Counted from the first letter of the stretch, positions 18,280 to 27,628 are shown. The stretch: DNA of 53,994 nucleotides from an uncultured Lachnospiraceae bacterium (GCA_910578175.1 CAJTPF010000020.1:1-53994); one strand, 5' to 3'. Numbers and translations are program-made. Notes: generated by a model from the sequence alone, not told the origin.

Positions 18280-19056
18280 TTACATCATACCTCTCATCAT
18301 TTGTGTCAGCATTGATTTCATCTGATCAAATATAAAATTGGCGATAATCGGCAGTAATGACATTGTGATAAAAATAACAAATAATCCGGTCATGACCTTC
18401 AGCTGCATACCTACCGCAAACATATTCATCTGCGGCGCAATCTTTGCCATAATTCCCAACACGCAATTCAACAGTATCACAGTACCGAATACCGGAAGCG
18501 CGATCCGGAATCCAATGATGAAATAATTGGCAATAAAACCGATCACCGTATCATACATGGAATTTCCAAGCTTTATTCCTCCAATCGGAATCAGTGTAAA
18601 AGAATCTACGATTGCCCCCAGCAGATACAGATGCATATTTGAAATGATCATTATCAGGAAAATCAGATAAGAATAAAATGTTCCTGTAATAGATACCTGG
18701 GTATGCGACATGGGATCAAATACCTGCGCCATGGACAAGCCGATTTCCATATCGATGATCTTACCAGTAAAATTTATTATCATATTGCATATATAAACGG
18801 AAAAACCGAGCAGAAGCCCTGCAATACTCTCTTTCAAGATCAGCGCCCCAAAATCAAATACGGTAGAATATTCTACCGTCTGTGCCGGCAGTGTATAAAA
18901 TAATAAGACCGATACAAAAATGCTGAAACCTGCTTTCAGTCTGACCGGTGTATTTGGCTGTCCAAAAAAAGGAGCGACCGACATAAACGAAGCAATCCTG
19001 ACCAGAATCAGCAGAATATATTCTATTGTATTCTGCGTAAACGTTACTTCCATCAT
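18280..19056 (-). CDS. fliR: Flagellar export protein FliR
   Basis: FliR is part of the FliPQR core of the export channel. The 258-residue protein is very hydrophobic, with about six membrane-entering helices, and contains the family pattern VRIASFMSVAPFFG near the N-terminus. Start ATG-ATG overlaps the stop of fliQ by 4 bases. Length is normal. Confidence 0.95.
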   Translation of the reverse strand: MMEVTFTQNTIEYILLILVRIASFMSVAPFFGQPNTPVRLKAGFSIFVSVLLFYTLPAQTVEYSTVFDFGALILKESIAGLLLGFSVYICNMIINFTGKIIDMEIGLSMAQVFDPMSHTQVSITGTFYSYLIFLIMIISNMHLYLLGAIVDSFTLIPIGGIKLGNSMYDTVIGFIANYFIIGFRIALPVFGTVILLNCVLGIMAKIAPQMNMFAVGMQLKVMTGLFVIFITMSLLPIIANFIFDQMKSMLTQMMRGMM

Positions 19057-19322
19057 AAGATATATTCTCCAAAATTAGACCATAATCTTTCCATCAGGGT
19101 TACTATCGTATTTAATATATAAGAACCCAAAAGCAGCATTGTCAAAAATATTCCCAGAAGTTTAGGAATAAATGTTAATGTCTGCTCCTGAATGGAGGTA
19201 ACCGTTTGAAAAATACTTACAATAAGACCAATGAGCAGGGATACAATAAGCAATGGCCCCGCCGCTTTTATTATGGTCCAGATCGTCTGTGTCGCTATAT
19301 TCATAATGGCTTCCTGCGTCAT
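19053..19322 (-). CDS. fliQ: Flagellar export protein FliQ
   Basis: FliQ contributes four copies to the export channel around FliP and FliR. The protein is 89 residues, the usual length, if started at the ATG at 19322. GGAGG lies directly before an upstream ATG, too close for use. Two hydrophobic hairpin helices are visible (about 13-40 and 50-75), with the conserved ATQTIWTIIKAAGPLLI and VTSIQEQTLTFIPKL. Confidence 0.95.
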   Translation of the reverse strand: MTQEAIMNIATQTIWTIIKAAGPLLIVSLLIGLIVSIFQTVTSIQEQTLTFIPKLLGIFLTMLLLGSYILNTIVTLMERLWSNFGEYIL

Positions 19323-19340
19323 AATCATCCTCCATTTTCA

Positions 19341-20186
19341 TCACACAACAAAGGTCTTCATCAGGTTTACAATGATCAGATTCCATCCGTCTGCCAATAC
19401 AAAAAGCAAAATCTTAAACGGCATGGATATCGTTGTAGGCGGCAGCATCATCATACCCATTGACATAAGTGTGGAAGCTACTACCATATCGATTACAATA
19501 AACGGGATATAGATCAGAAAACCGATCCAAAATGCAATTCTCAATTCACTTAAAATAAATGCCGGAATCAAAACCGTAAGAGGTATTTCCTCTTTGGAGT
19601 TTATGCTTTCAATTCCTGCAATGCCCGCCATTGCATCCAGATCATCATCCTTTACCTGATTTAACATAAAATTTCGTAACGGCTCCACACCTGCATTAAA
19701 CGCTTCTTCCTGGCTGATCTCGCCTCTGTTCAACGGTTGTATCGCATCGGTATTGATTTTTCCAAATACCGGAGACATGATAAAGAATGTTAAAAACAGT
19801 GCCATTCCCACCAAAATCTGATTGGGCGGAGCTGATTGGGTATTTAATGCTGCTCTTGTAAAATGCAGAACTATCAAAATTCTTGCAAAGGAAGTTAACA
19901 TGATCAAAAGAGACGGACAAAGGGCGATTACTGTCAATACAAGCACAATCTGAAGTGCTCCAGACAATCCGCCCTCGTCAGTAGTCGATATATTAATTCC
20001 TAAAATATTACCCGAATCATTATCCGTATCATTTACAACCGGATTGCCGGTTCCACCGGATGGAACGGTAGCCTGTACGGTTCCGCAGGATAATATAATA
20101 AAATTACAAACCAGCAACAGAAGACCTAATAGTTTTATAGTAGACTTTAATATTTTACTATATTTTATCGCTGTCGTCATTGCCAT
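19341..20186 (-). CDS. fliP: Flagellar export protein FliP
   Basis: FliP forms the pentameric core of the export pore. The 281-residue protein has an N-terminal hydrophobic signal-like segment (about 16-38), a Gly/Asn/Asp-rich periplasmic linker, and the conserved membrane domain. That domain contains TSFARILIVLHFTRAAL and FMSPVFGKINTDAIQPL. The C-terminal helices contain PFIVIDMVVASTLMSMGMMM. AAGGA precedes the ATG. The start overlaps fliO by 29 bases. Confidence 0.96.
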   Translation of the reverse strand: MAMTTAIKYSKILKSTIKLLGLLLLVCNFIILSCGTVQATVPSGGTGNPVVNDTDNDSGNILGINISTTDEGGLSGALQIVLVLTVIALCPSLLIMLTSFARILIVLHFTRAALNTQSAPPNQILVGMALFLTFFIMSPVFGKINTDAIQPLNRGEISQEEAFNAGVEPLRNFMLNQVKDDDLDAMAGIAGIESINSKEEIPLTVLIPAFILSELRIAFWIGFLIYIPFIVIDMVVASTLMSMGMMMLPPTTISMPFKILLFVLADGWNLIIVNLMKTFVV

Positions 20187-20601
20187 TATCTTCCTTATCT
20201 TTCTCTATATTGTCCAAAAAATCATCCTTTTTAAATGGATCATTTCTGGAATATACCTTTTTAAATTTGTCCAATACTTTTGCAAAGGATTCCTGTGTAG
20301 AAGCATACTCCGGTATCACGATCTCTTCCTCGCTCAATTCTGCTATGGAAGTGATCGTATCCTTGCATACTGCTATCACAACATATTTTTTTCCAATACA
20401 AAGTATTTGAAGATACTTCGTATTGGAAATTCTAAAAGTTTCAATCGTTTTGAAATTTGTGCCAACACTATTTGCTTTCTGATAATTACCAATAAATTTT
20501 GTAGTAAAATAGGTTAACAGCAATACAATTACAAATGCTATGGCTGCAATTAATAACTGTAAAAAATTATCAAACCCACTGGTTGCCAATACAATACGCA
20601 T
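20158..20601 (-). CDS. fliO: FliO-like flagellar assembly protein
   Basis: The 147-residue protein has an N-terminal transmembrane helix (about 10-33) and a small cytoplasmic beta-rich domain (about 45-100) of FliO/FliZ type. An acidic tail follows. FliO is a scaffold that stabilises FliP oligomers. Sequence conservation in FliO is weak, so the call rests on size, topology and its fixed place directly upstream of fliP. Confidence 0.8.
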   Translation of the reverse strand: MRIVLATSGFDNFLQLLIAAIAFVIVLLLTYFTTKFIGNYQKANSVGTNFKTIETFRISNTKYLQILCIGKKYVVIAVCKDTITSIAELSEEEIVIPEYASTQESFAKVLDKFKKVYSRNDPFKKDDFLDNIEKDKEDNGNDDSDKI

Positions 20602-20612
20602 TTAATCTCCAA

Positions 20613-20975
20613 TCAGCCTACTGCCTTTTTAACGGCTTCAAGAACACGGTCTGCCTGGAAAGGTTTAACTATGAAGTCTTTTGCACCTGACTGTATGGAT
20701 TCGATAACCATTGCCTGCTGACCCATCGCAGAACACATAATGACCGCAGCTCCAGGATCCATCTCCTTGATTTTCTTAAGAGCCTGTATACCGTCCATTT
20801 CCGGCATGGTAATATCCATCAATACAAGGTCTGGTTTTACTTCTGAATACTTTTCCACGGCTTTCGCACCGTTTTCAGCTTCTGCAGCAACATTATATCC
20901 ATTTTTTGTAAGGATATCCTTAATCATCATTCTCATGAAAGCTGCATCATCACAAATCATTATATTTTTTGCCAT
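20613..20975 (-). CDS. cheY: Chemotaxis response regulator CheY
   Basis: CheY carries the phosphoryl signal from CheA to the flagellar switch (FliM/FliY). The 120-residue single receiver domain has the acidic pair DD at 9-10, phospho-acceptor Asp54 in VLMDITMPEMDG, the switch Ser in VIMCSAMGQQ and the invariant Lys in KDFIVKPFQ. It sits between fliY and fliO, as in B. subtilis. AGGAGAG precedes the ATG. Confidence 0.97.
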   Translation of the reverse strand: MAKNIMICDDAAFMRMMIKDILTKNGYNVAAEAENGAKAVEKYSEVKPDLVLMDITMPEMDGIQALKKIKEMDPGAAVIMCSAMGQQAMVIESIQSGAKDFIVKPFQADRVLEAVKKAVG

Positions 20976-21001
20976 TACTCTTCTCTCCTAACGTATTAGT
21001 T

Positions 21002-22234
21002 TTATTTTATAATCTCAGTTACCCTTATGCCAAAGCTTTCTTCGATAACTACTACTTCGCCTTTTGCTACAAATTTGCCATTGACTAATACATCAATCGG
21101 CTCACCTGCGATCTTATCAAGTTCGATAATGGTACCAGGAGCAAATTCAAGTATATCCTGTATCGATTTACTGGTTCTTCCTAACTCTACAGTTACCTCC
21201 AATGGTACATCCATGATCAGATCAATGTTTTCTTTTTGAGTAACTGCCGCCAGATTGTTTGAAAAAGCCTGAAACTGTGCCGGCTGCACATTCACTTCCT
21301 GCATTGGCATCTGTTGCATTGGCTGGCCATAAGGCATACCCGGATACGGCATATTCGGATATCCCATCATCGGAGGATAACCTCCCGGCATGCCATAAGG
21401 AACTGCTTCTGGTTGTGGCATTTGATTTTGAGGTGGTACGCTCTGCTGCGGAGGCACTGGTGTTCCCTGTACCGCTTCCTGTCTATTGTCGCTTACCCCT
21501 CCGGATACCGGAGTCTCCTGTACATCACTTTCATCATCAGCCGCAAAACGATTACATAAATCTTTTGCAAAATCCACCGGAAACAACTGCATGATCTCAC
21601 TGCTGACCAAATCTCCGATGGTCATTTTAAAAGCATTTTTAACAAAACCCTGTGATAAGAAGTTGGCAATTTCCGCTTCATCTATATTTTCGTTTAAATC
21701 CACTAAACTGGCAGTTGGCGGACTGATGTCAATCTTCATATTCAACATGGACGAAAGAGATGTCGATGCTGAACCCATCATCTGGTTCATTGCTTCACAA
21801 ATTGCACTCAAATGCAATTCGCCCAATTCTACATCTGTGTTTGTTCCGTCGCCTCCCATCATAAGGTCAGCTATTATTTTTACATCATTTTCTTTTAATA
21901 TTAAAACGTTATTTCCGTCCAGACCTTCTCTATACTGAATCTGAAGAAATACGCATGGTCTGTCATAGCCTTCTGCCAATTTATCCCATGTCTCGTAGGT
22001 TACAACCGGTATACTGATATTAACCTTCTGGTTTACCAATGATGATAAAGTAGTCGCCGCTGTTCCCATACTGATGTTTGAGATTTCTCCAACTGTGTCT
22101 TTTTCTGATTCCGTCAGGAATTCATTTTCATTTGTTTCACTATCTGTAGTAGACTGTTCAGTATTAGAATCGCCATCTGAATCCATTCCGCTTAGAAGTG
22201 CATTTATTTCTTCTTGTGATAGCATTCCATCCAT
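21002..22234 (-). CDS. fliY: Flagellar motor switch phosphatase FliY
   Basis: FliY is the Gram-positive switch protein that combines a CheC-type CheY-P phosphatase with a FliN domain. The 410-residue protein starts with a CheY-binding peptide (LSQEEINALLSGM). The phosphatase domain follows (about 48-235), with both active helices (GEISNISMG and CEAMNQMMG). A Pro/Met/Gly/Gln-rich linker covers about residues 258-312, and the C-terminal FliN/SpoA domain has DVPLEVTVELGRT (about 340-410). The linker is unusually long and low in complexity. It follows fliM by 4 bases. Confidence 0.96.
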   Translation of the reverse strand: MDGMLSQEEINALLSGMDSDGDSNTEQSTTDSETNENEFLTESEKDTVGEISNISMGTAATTLSSLVNQKVNISIPVVTYETWDKLAEGYDRPCVFLQIQYREGLDGNNVLILKENDVKIIADLMMGGDGTNTDVELGELHLSAICEAMNQMMGSASTSLSSMLNMKIDISPPTASLVDLNENIDEAEIANFLSQGFVKNAFKMTIGDLVSSEIMQLFPVDFAKDLCNRFAADDESDVQETPVSGGVSDNRQEAVQGTPVPPQQSVPPQNQMPQPEAVPYGMPGGYPPMMGYPNMPYPGMPYGQPMQQMPMQEVNVQPAQFQAFSNNLAAVTQKENIDLIMDVPLEVTVELGRTSKSIQDILEFAPGTIIELDKIAGEPIDVLVNGKFVAKGEVVVIEESFGIRVTEIIK

Positions 22235-22238
22235 TGTA

Positions 22239-23216
22239 CTACTCCTCCCTGATTATTGATGTAACTCTTACTGCATAATTATCGGACGAAGAGCCCGGCA
22301 ATGCCTTAAATTTGTTGATATTTCCAACATAAATCGTAAGTTCATCTTCAATGCCTGAGTTTAATTTTATTATATCACCTTTTTGCAGATTAACAAAGTC
22401 ATTTACCGAAATGGAACTGGTTCCAAGAACCGCTTTGATCGGTATCTTTGCTTTTGCAATCAGTGCTTCTATCGTTTCTTCATAAGATTTATCATCTTTT
22501 TCCTGCATAGTAGAATACCAGTACTTTGTATTCAGTTTATCCATGACAGGTTCCAATGTTATAAACGGAAGACATATATTCATAAGACCTTCCACATCAC
22601 CGATTTTCAAATTCAATGTTACGATTGCTATCATTTCACTTGGGGAAATGATCTGTGCAAACTGTGAATTTGTTTCTATCCTCTCTAACCTCGGTTCCAA
22701 CTGAATAACGTTTTTCCATGGTTCAATGAGGAGATCAATGCAAATCGTTATAATTCTCTCAATAATGGTAATCTCGATTTCTGAAAACTCTCTTTTCTTC
22801 TCCAATGTTTCGCCTGAACCGCCCAGCAGCCTGTCAATGATGGCATAGCCAAGACTTGGCGCCAGTTCCAATATCATATTTCCCTGCAGCGGTGCAAAAT
22901 CAACAATTCCCAGAAGAACGGGATTAGACAATGCATTTGCAAACTCAGAATAAACAACCGCTTCTGAATTCCTAACATCTACTTGTACATTTTTTCTAAG
23001 ATATGCCGGAAGATTTGTATATAACAACCTTCCGTAATGTTCAAAAATAATCTCCAATGTACGAAGATGCTCTTTCGAAAACTTAGCCGGTCTTGCAAAG
23101 TCATAGTTCTTAACCTGAACTTCAGTATTTTCCTTAATCTCTTCAACGTCTAATTCACCGGTGCTTAAGGCCTTCAGCAAATCATCAATCTCACTTTGAG
23201 ATAATACCTCGCTCAC
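22239..23216 (-). CDS. fliM: Flagellar motor switch protein FliM
   Basis: FliM forms the middle of the C-ring and binds CheY-P. The 325-residue protein begins with the CheY-P-binding peptide LSQSEIDDLLKAL and continues with the CheC-like middle domain (about 45-230). The C-terminal SpoA domain is about 245-325 (KAVLGTSSISVNDFVNL). A GTG start is chosen because AGGAGGTG is well spaced from it. Length is normal. Confidence 0.96.
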   Translation of the reverse strand: MSEVLSQSEIDDLLKALSTGELDVEEIKENTEVQVKNYDFARPAKFSKEHLRTLEIIFEHYGRLLYTNLPAYLRKNVQVDVRNSEAVVYSEFANALSNPVLLGIVDFAPLQGNMILELAPSLGYAIIDRLLGGSGETLEKKREFSEIEITIIERIITICIDLLIEPWKNVIQLEPRLERIETNSQFAQIISPSEMIAIVTLNLKIGDVEGLMNICLPFITLEPVMDKLNTKYWYSTMQEKDDKSYEETIEALIAKAKIPIKAVLGTSSISVNDFVNLQKGDIIKLNSGIEDELTIYVGNINKFKALPGSSSDNYAVRVTSIIREE

Positions 23217-23247
23217 GCATCTTCACCTCCTAGTCTTATATTGCTGC

Positions 23248-23757
23248 CTACTGAATAGTCGTGGTTCCGAAGATTACCTGAACTATGAAATCCGAGTCAA
23301 ATAAATCCTGTAAATCCTTCAGTATCTCCTGTCTGACAGCCTCAGGATTCGTCTGCAGTTCCGTAGCTGTATACTTTTTCACTACATCTTCAATATGCTG
23401 TGTAACAATTGCTTTTTGTGTCTCAAGCGTTTCGGCATATTTACTATAATCTTTATGTTCTTTATACAATAATAATGCCGGATAGATCACTGCATAATGA
23501 TCTTTTCCGTCTGCTCCCTTTTTAAGGGAAATCGTCAGTTTCTTATCCAGATCATAAGTAATACAATCTTCCAACGGAAGATCCGACAGATCTGTTTCAT
23601 CTTCCTTTAATTCCAGGTTGATCGCCTGTGCCACCTTCTTAATAACCGCATTGCTGTCCTGCATAGACGGAACAACAACAAAAACCGTTATTGCCGTAAG
23701 TATTGTATTCGTAATAACCAATACAAGTATTATTATGTTTAACAAACTCTTCTTCAA
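23248..23757 (-). CDS. fliL: Flagellar basal body protein FliL
   Basis: FliL is a single-pass membrane protein that surrounds and supports the stator units. There is a transmembrane helix near the N-terminus (LLNIIILVLVITNTILTAI), then an extracytoplasmic domain. Three starts compete. The TTG at 23757 (169 residues, MKKSLLN) has GGAGG eight bases upstream, while the ATG five codons earlier and a TTG 15 codons earlier have no good ribosome-binding site. Position between motB and fliM supports the call. Sequence conservation is modest. Confidence 0.85.
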   Translation of the reverse strand: MKKSLLNIIILVLVITNTILTAITVFVVVPSMQDSNAVIKKVAQAINLELKEDETDLSDLPLEDCITYDLDKKLTISLKKGADGKDHYAVIYPALLLYKEHKDYSKYAETLETQKAIVTQHIEDVVKKYTATELQTNPEAVRQEILKDLQDLFDSDFIVQVIFGTTTIQ

Positions 23758-23840
23758 AATCTTTTCCTCCATGCAACTTTGTTCAACTATACTGTTTGAC
23801 AAACTCTAATGATAAAGTACTTATGACTATTCATATTATA

Positions 23841-24671
23841 TCATTCCATACTATATTCATTATATATCTTTATCTCAACTCTTCTGTTCTGGGCTCTGCC
23901 TTCAGCAGTATCATTACTTGCAATCGGATCATTTTCACCTCTTCCGGAAGCTTTCATCTTCGCCATATCCAGTCCTTTATTTGAAACCAGATACGTCATT
24001 ACCGATTTGGCCCTGCCGGTGGATAAATCCCAGTTATCATCATATTTGGGATGTCCGTATAATGGCACGTTATCGGTAAATCCGATTATCTCTATCATAT
24101 TTGACTTATAATTTCGAAGAATATCTCCTACCTTATCGATCAAAGGCCGGGAGCCCGGAATGATCTCCACTTCCGCCGAGTCAAACAAAAGTGCGCCATT
24201 CAGTGTGATCAGCACATACTGGGAATTAAACGTAATATCGATCTGGTCCGATATCTGGTTCTGGTCAGCCTGTGATTCAATATATTCTGCCATTTCCTCC
24301 GAAGCTTCCAGACCTTTGTTTTTTATAACTTCCATCAGCTGGTCACCATCATAATTATATATATCTTCATTAATAGACGGAGCCGTTCCTTCATCATTCA
24401 GACCTAAATTATGGTAAAAATCATCCAGTTCATTTAAATCATCCACACCTGAGGAAATCAGTGTTCCCTCCAAAACAGAAGCCGAACCGCCTTCCATAAT
24501 TCCAAAACTTGCAGAAAGAGAAGCTACCAGTTCCTCAAACTTATCTTCATCAATGGTTGACATGGCAAATAACAAAACAAAGAAACAGAGTAACAGATTC
24601 ATTAAATCACTAAATGTTGCCATCCATGCCGGAGAACCGGCTGCCGGCGGATCCTCTCTCCTTCTTGCCAA
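23841..24671 (-). CDS. motB: Flagellar stator protein MotB
   Basis: MotB anchors the stator to peptidoglycan and provides the ion-binding Asp. The 276-residue protein has the plug and transmembrane helix with WMATFSDLMNLLLCFFVLLF (critical Asp in FSDLMNL). A linker of about 110 residues leads to the OmpA/peptidoglycan-binding domain with IEIIGFTDNVPLYGHP and the C-terminal RAQNRRVEIKI. TTG start with GGAGGTG upstream, 2 bases after the motA stop. Confidence 0.95.
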   Translation of the reverse strand: MARRREDPPAAGSPAWMATFSDLMNLLLCFFVLLFAMSTIDEDKFEELVASLSASFGIMEGGSASVLEGTLISSGVDDLNELDDFYHNLGLNDEGTAPSINEDIYNYDGDQLMEVIKNKGLEASEEMAEYIESQADQNQISDQIDITFNSQYVLITLNGALLFDSAEVEIIPGSRPLIDKVGDILRNYKSNMIEIIGFTDNVPLYGHPKYDDNWDLSTGRAKSVMTYLVSNKGLDMAKMKASGRGENDPIASNDTAEGRAQNRRVEIKIYNEYSME

Positions 24672-24673
24672 TC

Positions 24674-25471
24674 CTATTCACCTCCAGCCTCATCACCCTT
24701 GTTCAGGGCTTCTCTTTGTTCCGGTGACAGGAATGATTTCAGTTTTTCTTCAATTACACGAGGATTCTCTCCTGCCTGAATGGAAAGAAGACCTTCGATC
24801 ATAACTTCCTTCATCATAATCTCCATGTCATTGTTATATTTTAATTTACCTGCAATCGGAGTTGCAATCCAGTTTGCAAGAATGGAACCATATAAAGTGG
24901 TTATCAGCGCAGTTGACATATTGGGTCCTACGCTTGAAATATCGCTTAAGTTTTTAAGCATGTTGATCAAACCGATCAGGGTACCGATCATACCCCATGC
25001 CGGACCCATAGACGCCAATGTTTCATAAAAAACGACTACTTTTTTATGACGGCTCTCTATGCATATCATCTCTGTTTCCATAATGGATTTTACCAATTCC
25101 GGATCCGTACCATCCACGATCAGTAAAATTCCTTTTTTCATAAACTCGTCTTCCAGATTATTTGCAGCCTCTTCCAGTGCCAGCAGACCCTCTTTTCTCG
25201 CAATATTCGATAACTCGATAATCTTTTCAATGGTTTCCGCATCATTATTCACCGGGGCTTTGACTGCGATCTTAAACGCCTTCAGTGAGTTCAGATAGTC
25301 TTTTATGGAATAAAAGATCAAAACACAGCTGAACGAACCGCCGAATGTAATAAGTGCAGATGGTGCATGCAAAAAGTTACCAAGCGCCGCAAATCCCTCA
25401 TCACCTGAAACAATACCAAATACAACCATGACAAGACATGCAGCCAGTCCAATCAGGGACGCTAAATCCAT
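24674..25471 (-). CDS. motA: Flagellar stator protein MotA
   Basis: MotA forms the pentameric ion channel that turns the rotor. The 265-residue protein has four transmembrane helices (about 3-20, 32-50, 145-167, 180-202) and the conserved GPAWGMIGTLIGLINML. The cytoplasmic FliG-contacting loop lies between helices 2 and 3, with ESRHKKVV. Placement of motAB inside the fla/che operon differs from B. subtilis, where motAB is separate, but is common in Lachnospiraceae. Confidence 0.95.
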   Translation of the reverse strand: MDLASLIGLAACLVMVVFGIVSGDEGFAALGNFLHAPSALITFGGSFSCVLIFYSIKDYLNSLKAFKIAVKAPVNNDAETIEKIIELSNIARKEGLLALEEAANNLEDEFMKKGILLIVDGTDPELVKSIMETEMICIESRHKKVVVFYETLASMGPAWGMIGTLIGLINMLKNLSDISSVGPNMSTALITTLYGSILANWIATPIAGKLKYNNDMEIMMKEVMIEGLLSIQAGENPRVIEEKLKSFLSPEQREALNKGDEAGGE

Positions 25472-25539
25472 TTATTTTCACCTGCCTATATGTATTTTGT
25501 GAAAACCATAATGCAATAATCACAATAATTTCACGTAAT

Positions 25540-25568
25540 ATTTTACCACAGTTTTCTCAAATCGCCAA
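25540..25568 (-). promoter_or_regulatory. Candidate promoter upstream of motAB
   Basis: On the minus strand TTGGCG (25563-25568) and TAAAAT (25540-25545) are 17 bases apart, with the extended-type TGTGG just before the -10 box. It lies in the 141-base gap between flbD and motA, the largest gap inside the superoperon. It would give an internal transcript for motAB, fliLMY and the genes beyond. Confidence 0.55.
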
Positions 25569-25612
25569 CGCTTTTATTGAATTTTTTTAATTCAACTTCT
25601 TTATTAAGAAAA

Positions 25613-25804
25613 TTACATATTTTTTCCATATATCGTTTGTTTATATAATATTATTTTTTCCTTTATCTCTTCTGCGCTTTCCCTTACAACTATCTTCGTT
25701 CCGGTTGTAAATGTAATAACGGTATCCGGTGTTTCTTCGATAAATTCTATCAAATCACAATTCACAGTCAAAATTTTATCATTCAGTCTTGTGACATCTA
25801 TCAC
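25613..25804 (-). CDS. flbD: Flagellar protein FlbD
   Basis: This 63-residue small protein begins (GTG) MIDVTRLNDKILTVNCDLIE and contains TPDTVITFTTGTKIVVRES. It matches the short FlbD/YlzI family found after flgE in Firmicutes and spirochaetes. Its molecular role is unclear. I start at the GTG at 25804, since the longer frame begins in the terminator-like region and lacks homology. AAAGGGTG lies upstream. Confidence 0.88.
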   Translation of the reverse strand: MIDVTRLNDKILTVNCDLIEFIEETPDTVITFTTGTKIVVRESAEEIKEKIILYKQTIYGKNM

Positions 25805-25854
25805 AACTTCACACCCTTTCTGTTCTCTGCCAGACGGCAAAAATCACATAAAGA

Positions 25855-25879
25855 GGGGATGCCTTTGTCCGGCATCCCC
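25855..25879 (-). terminator. Terminator-like hairpin between flgE and flbD
   Basis: Read on the minus strand, GGGGATGCC (25871-25879) and GGCATCCCC (25855-25863) form a perfect 9-base stem with a 7-base loop. TCTTTAT follows. It begins 7 bases after the flgE stop. The T tract is short, so it may only attenuate transcription of flbD and the genes beyond. Confidence 0.65.
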
Positions 25880-25886
25880 CTTAATA

Positions 25887-27170
25887 TTATCTCTTAAGGC
25901 TTAATAATTCCTCTATCATTGAATCTGATGTTGTAATTATCCTAGAGTTTGCCTGAAAACCTCTCTGGGTTACTATCATGTCAGTAAACTCCGAAGCCAG
26001 ATCAACATTTGACATCTCAAGAACACCCGGTGAGATAGAACCGCCGGTTGCAGCTATTTCCTCACCTATTCCGTTAAACGCACCGGAGTTCAGGGTTGCG
26101 GCATACATATTTTCTCCAACCTTCTCAAGACCGGACGGATTTACAAAAGTAGTGACCGCCACCTGACCGATGACTTCATTATCGCCGTTGTCATAAGCCG
26201 CCACAATGTTTCCATCCGGGTCAACACCCACGCTGATCATAGTACCGACTTTCTTACCGGCTCCGTTATCATTATAATCACCTTTTTTAGAGTCAATGGT
26301 TGTTTCCGTACCGTATTTTGTTACCTTGCTGAAATCTACGGTAATCGGATCTACCGTAAAGGAATCCCTTCCGGTTATGGACAAATCCATGACTGTTGTA
26401 TTCAGTTTTCCGGTTGACGGATCAAACTGCAGGTTTCCGTTCAGCGTAGCCGTCAATTCCGGTATCAGTTTTGTTCCGGAATACACGCCGTTTGCAGTGA
26501 CTGTATAATTATCCAGATCGTTCTGGGTAATCTGTACCTGGACACCATACTGATATCCAAGATTATCATATACATATATATATCTAGTTATCGGTTTTCC
26601 GTCTGCAAAACTGGAATCTTCCTGATTGATGTTGCCGGAAAAACTGGCAGCAGATGTTGCTTCCGGATCTGTATTGGTGTACTGCGGACCATATACGGAA
26701 ATTGGTCTCAACTGGTCTTTCTGCAGTGTCGCACCCGGCTTATCCGCCACATATCCCATAACGTAAGCTCCTGTTTCCGTTACAAGATCTCCAGCCTCGT
26801 CGGTTCTGAAATTTCCCGCTTTTGTAAAATATGTTTCACCTTTACTCTGAACGATAAAAAATGCCTCTCCGTTGATTTTCAAATCGAACGGACGGTTTGT
26901 TGTCTGGTTTCCTCCCTCTGTGGTTATATCTACATCGATAGAACTTAAGGAAGAACCAAGACCGATCTGCTTTGCATTACGTCCGCCGGTTCCGGTATCA
27001 CCGTCCGGTCCGGAAGCAGACTGTGTTTTCTGATAAAATAACTCGCTGAATGTTGCTCTTGAAGCCTTAAATCCTACTGTATTAACATTGGCAATATTAT
27101 TACCAATAACGTCCATCTTTGTCTGATGAACTCTTAATCCGGATACACCGGAGTACATTGATCTCATCAT
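25887..27170 (-). CDS. flgE: Flagellar hook protein FlgE
   Basis: FlgE polymerises into the flexible hook. The 427-residue protein has the N-terminal rod/hook signature MYSGVSGLRVHQTKMDVIGN followed by NIANVNTVGFKASRATFSE. A central variable beta domain follows. The C-terminal helix (SNVDLASEFTDMIVTQRGFQ) is also canonical. GGAGG lies 10 bases upstream of the ATG. Length is normal for a Firmicutes hook protein. Confidence 0.96.
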   Translation of the reverse strand: MMRSMYSGVSGLRVHQTKMDVIGNNIANVNTVGFKASRATFSELFYQKTQSASGPDGDTGTGGRNAKQIGLGSSLSSIDVDITTEGGNQTTNRPFDLKINGEAFFIVQSKGETYFTKAGNFRTDEAGDLVTETGAYVMGYVADKPGATLQKDQLRPISVYGPQYTNTDPEATSAASFSGNINQEDSSFADGKPITRYIYVYDNLGYQYGVQVQITQNDLDNYTVTANGVYSGTKLIPELTATLNGNLQFDPSTGKLNTTVMDLSITGRDSFTVDPITVDFSKVTKYGTETTIDSKKGDYNDNGAGKKVGTMISVGVDPDGNIVAAYDNGDNEVIGQVAVTTFVNPSGLEKVGENMYAATLNSGAFNGIGEEIAATGGSISPGVLEMSNVDLASEFTDMIVTQRGFQANSRIITTSDSMIEELLSLKR

Positions 27171-27250
27171 AATAAACTGACCTCCATATAATCCTGCCGC
27201 TATCGTTTCTTCAATCAGTCCGAAACGTCAACCTCCTTGTAAGGTCCGGT

Positions 27251-27628
27251 CTATATAATAACGGCGCCATCAATATTTGTAAATATATTCTCTCTTTGTT
27301 CCGTCTGATCCATAGCTGTTATTACCGTACTGTTTGTAACATTTACGATAAATGCCATATTATCCATAATCATTAACGACTCTTTTATTCCTTTTTTACT
27401 GGCCTTCTGAGTCCCTTCTTCCAGCCTTTGAATCTGAGAATCCGTCAGATTAATGTTCCGCATGGCAAGTCTCTCGCCTGCATGTTTGGAAAATCTCAGT
27501 CCTTCGGATTTTTCCTTAAATACTTCTTCAAAAGTCTTTCCGCTTTCCCGGACAGACACGGCTTTCGGATTACTTAAATATGTTTGGGTAACCTGTTCTA
27601 TGGAAGAAAAATTCCCATTTACATTCAT
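27251..27628 (-). CDS. Flagellar operon protein, TIGR02530 type
   Basis: This 125-residue soluble protein has the core LRFSKHAGERLAMRNINLTD and later MDNMAFIVNVTNSTVITAMD. The family sits between flgD and flgE in many Bacilli and Clostridia (TIGR02530, flagellar operon protein) and has no settled function. The gene order here fits exactly. The SKHAxxRLxxR pattern is the most conserved part. Confidence 0.88.
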   Translation of the reverse strand: MNVNGNFSSIEQVTQTYLSNPKAVSVRESGKTFEEVFKEKSEGLRFSKHAGERLAMRNINLTDSQIQRLEEGTQKASKKGIKESLMIMDNMAFIVNVTNSTVITAMDQTEQRENIFTNIDGAVII

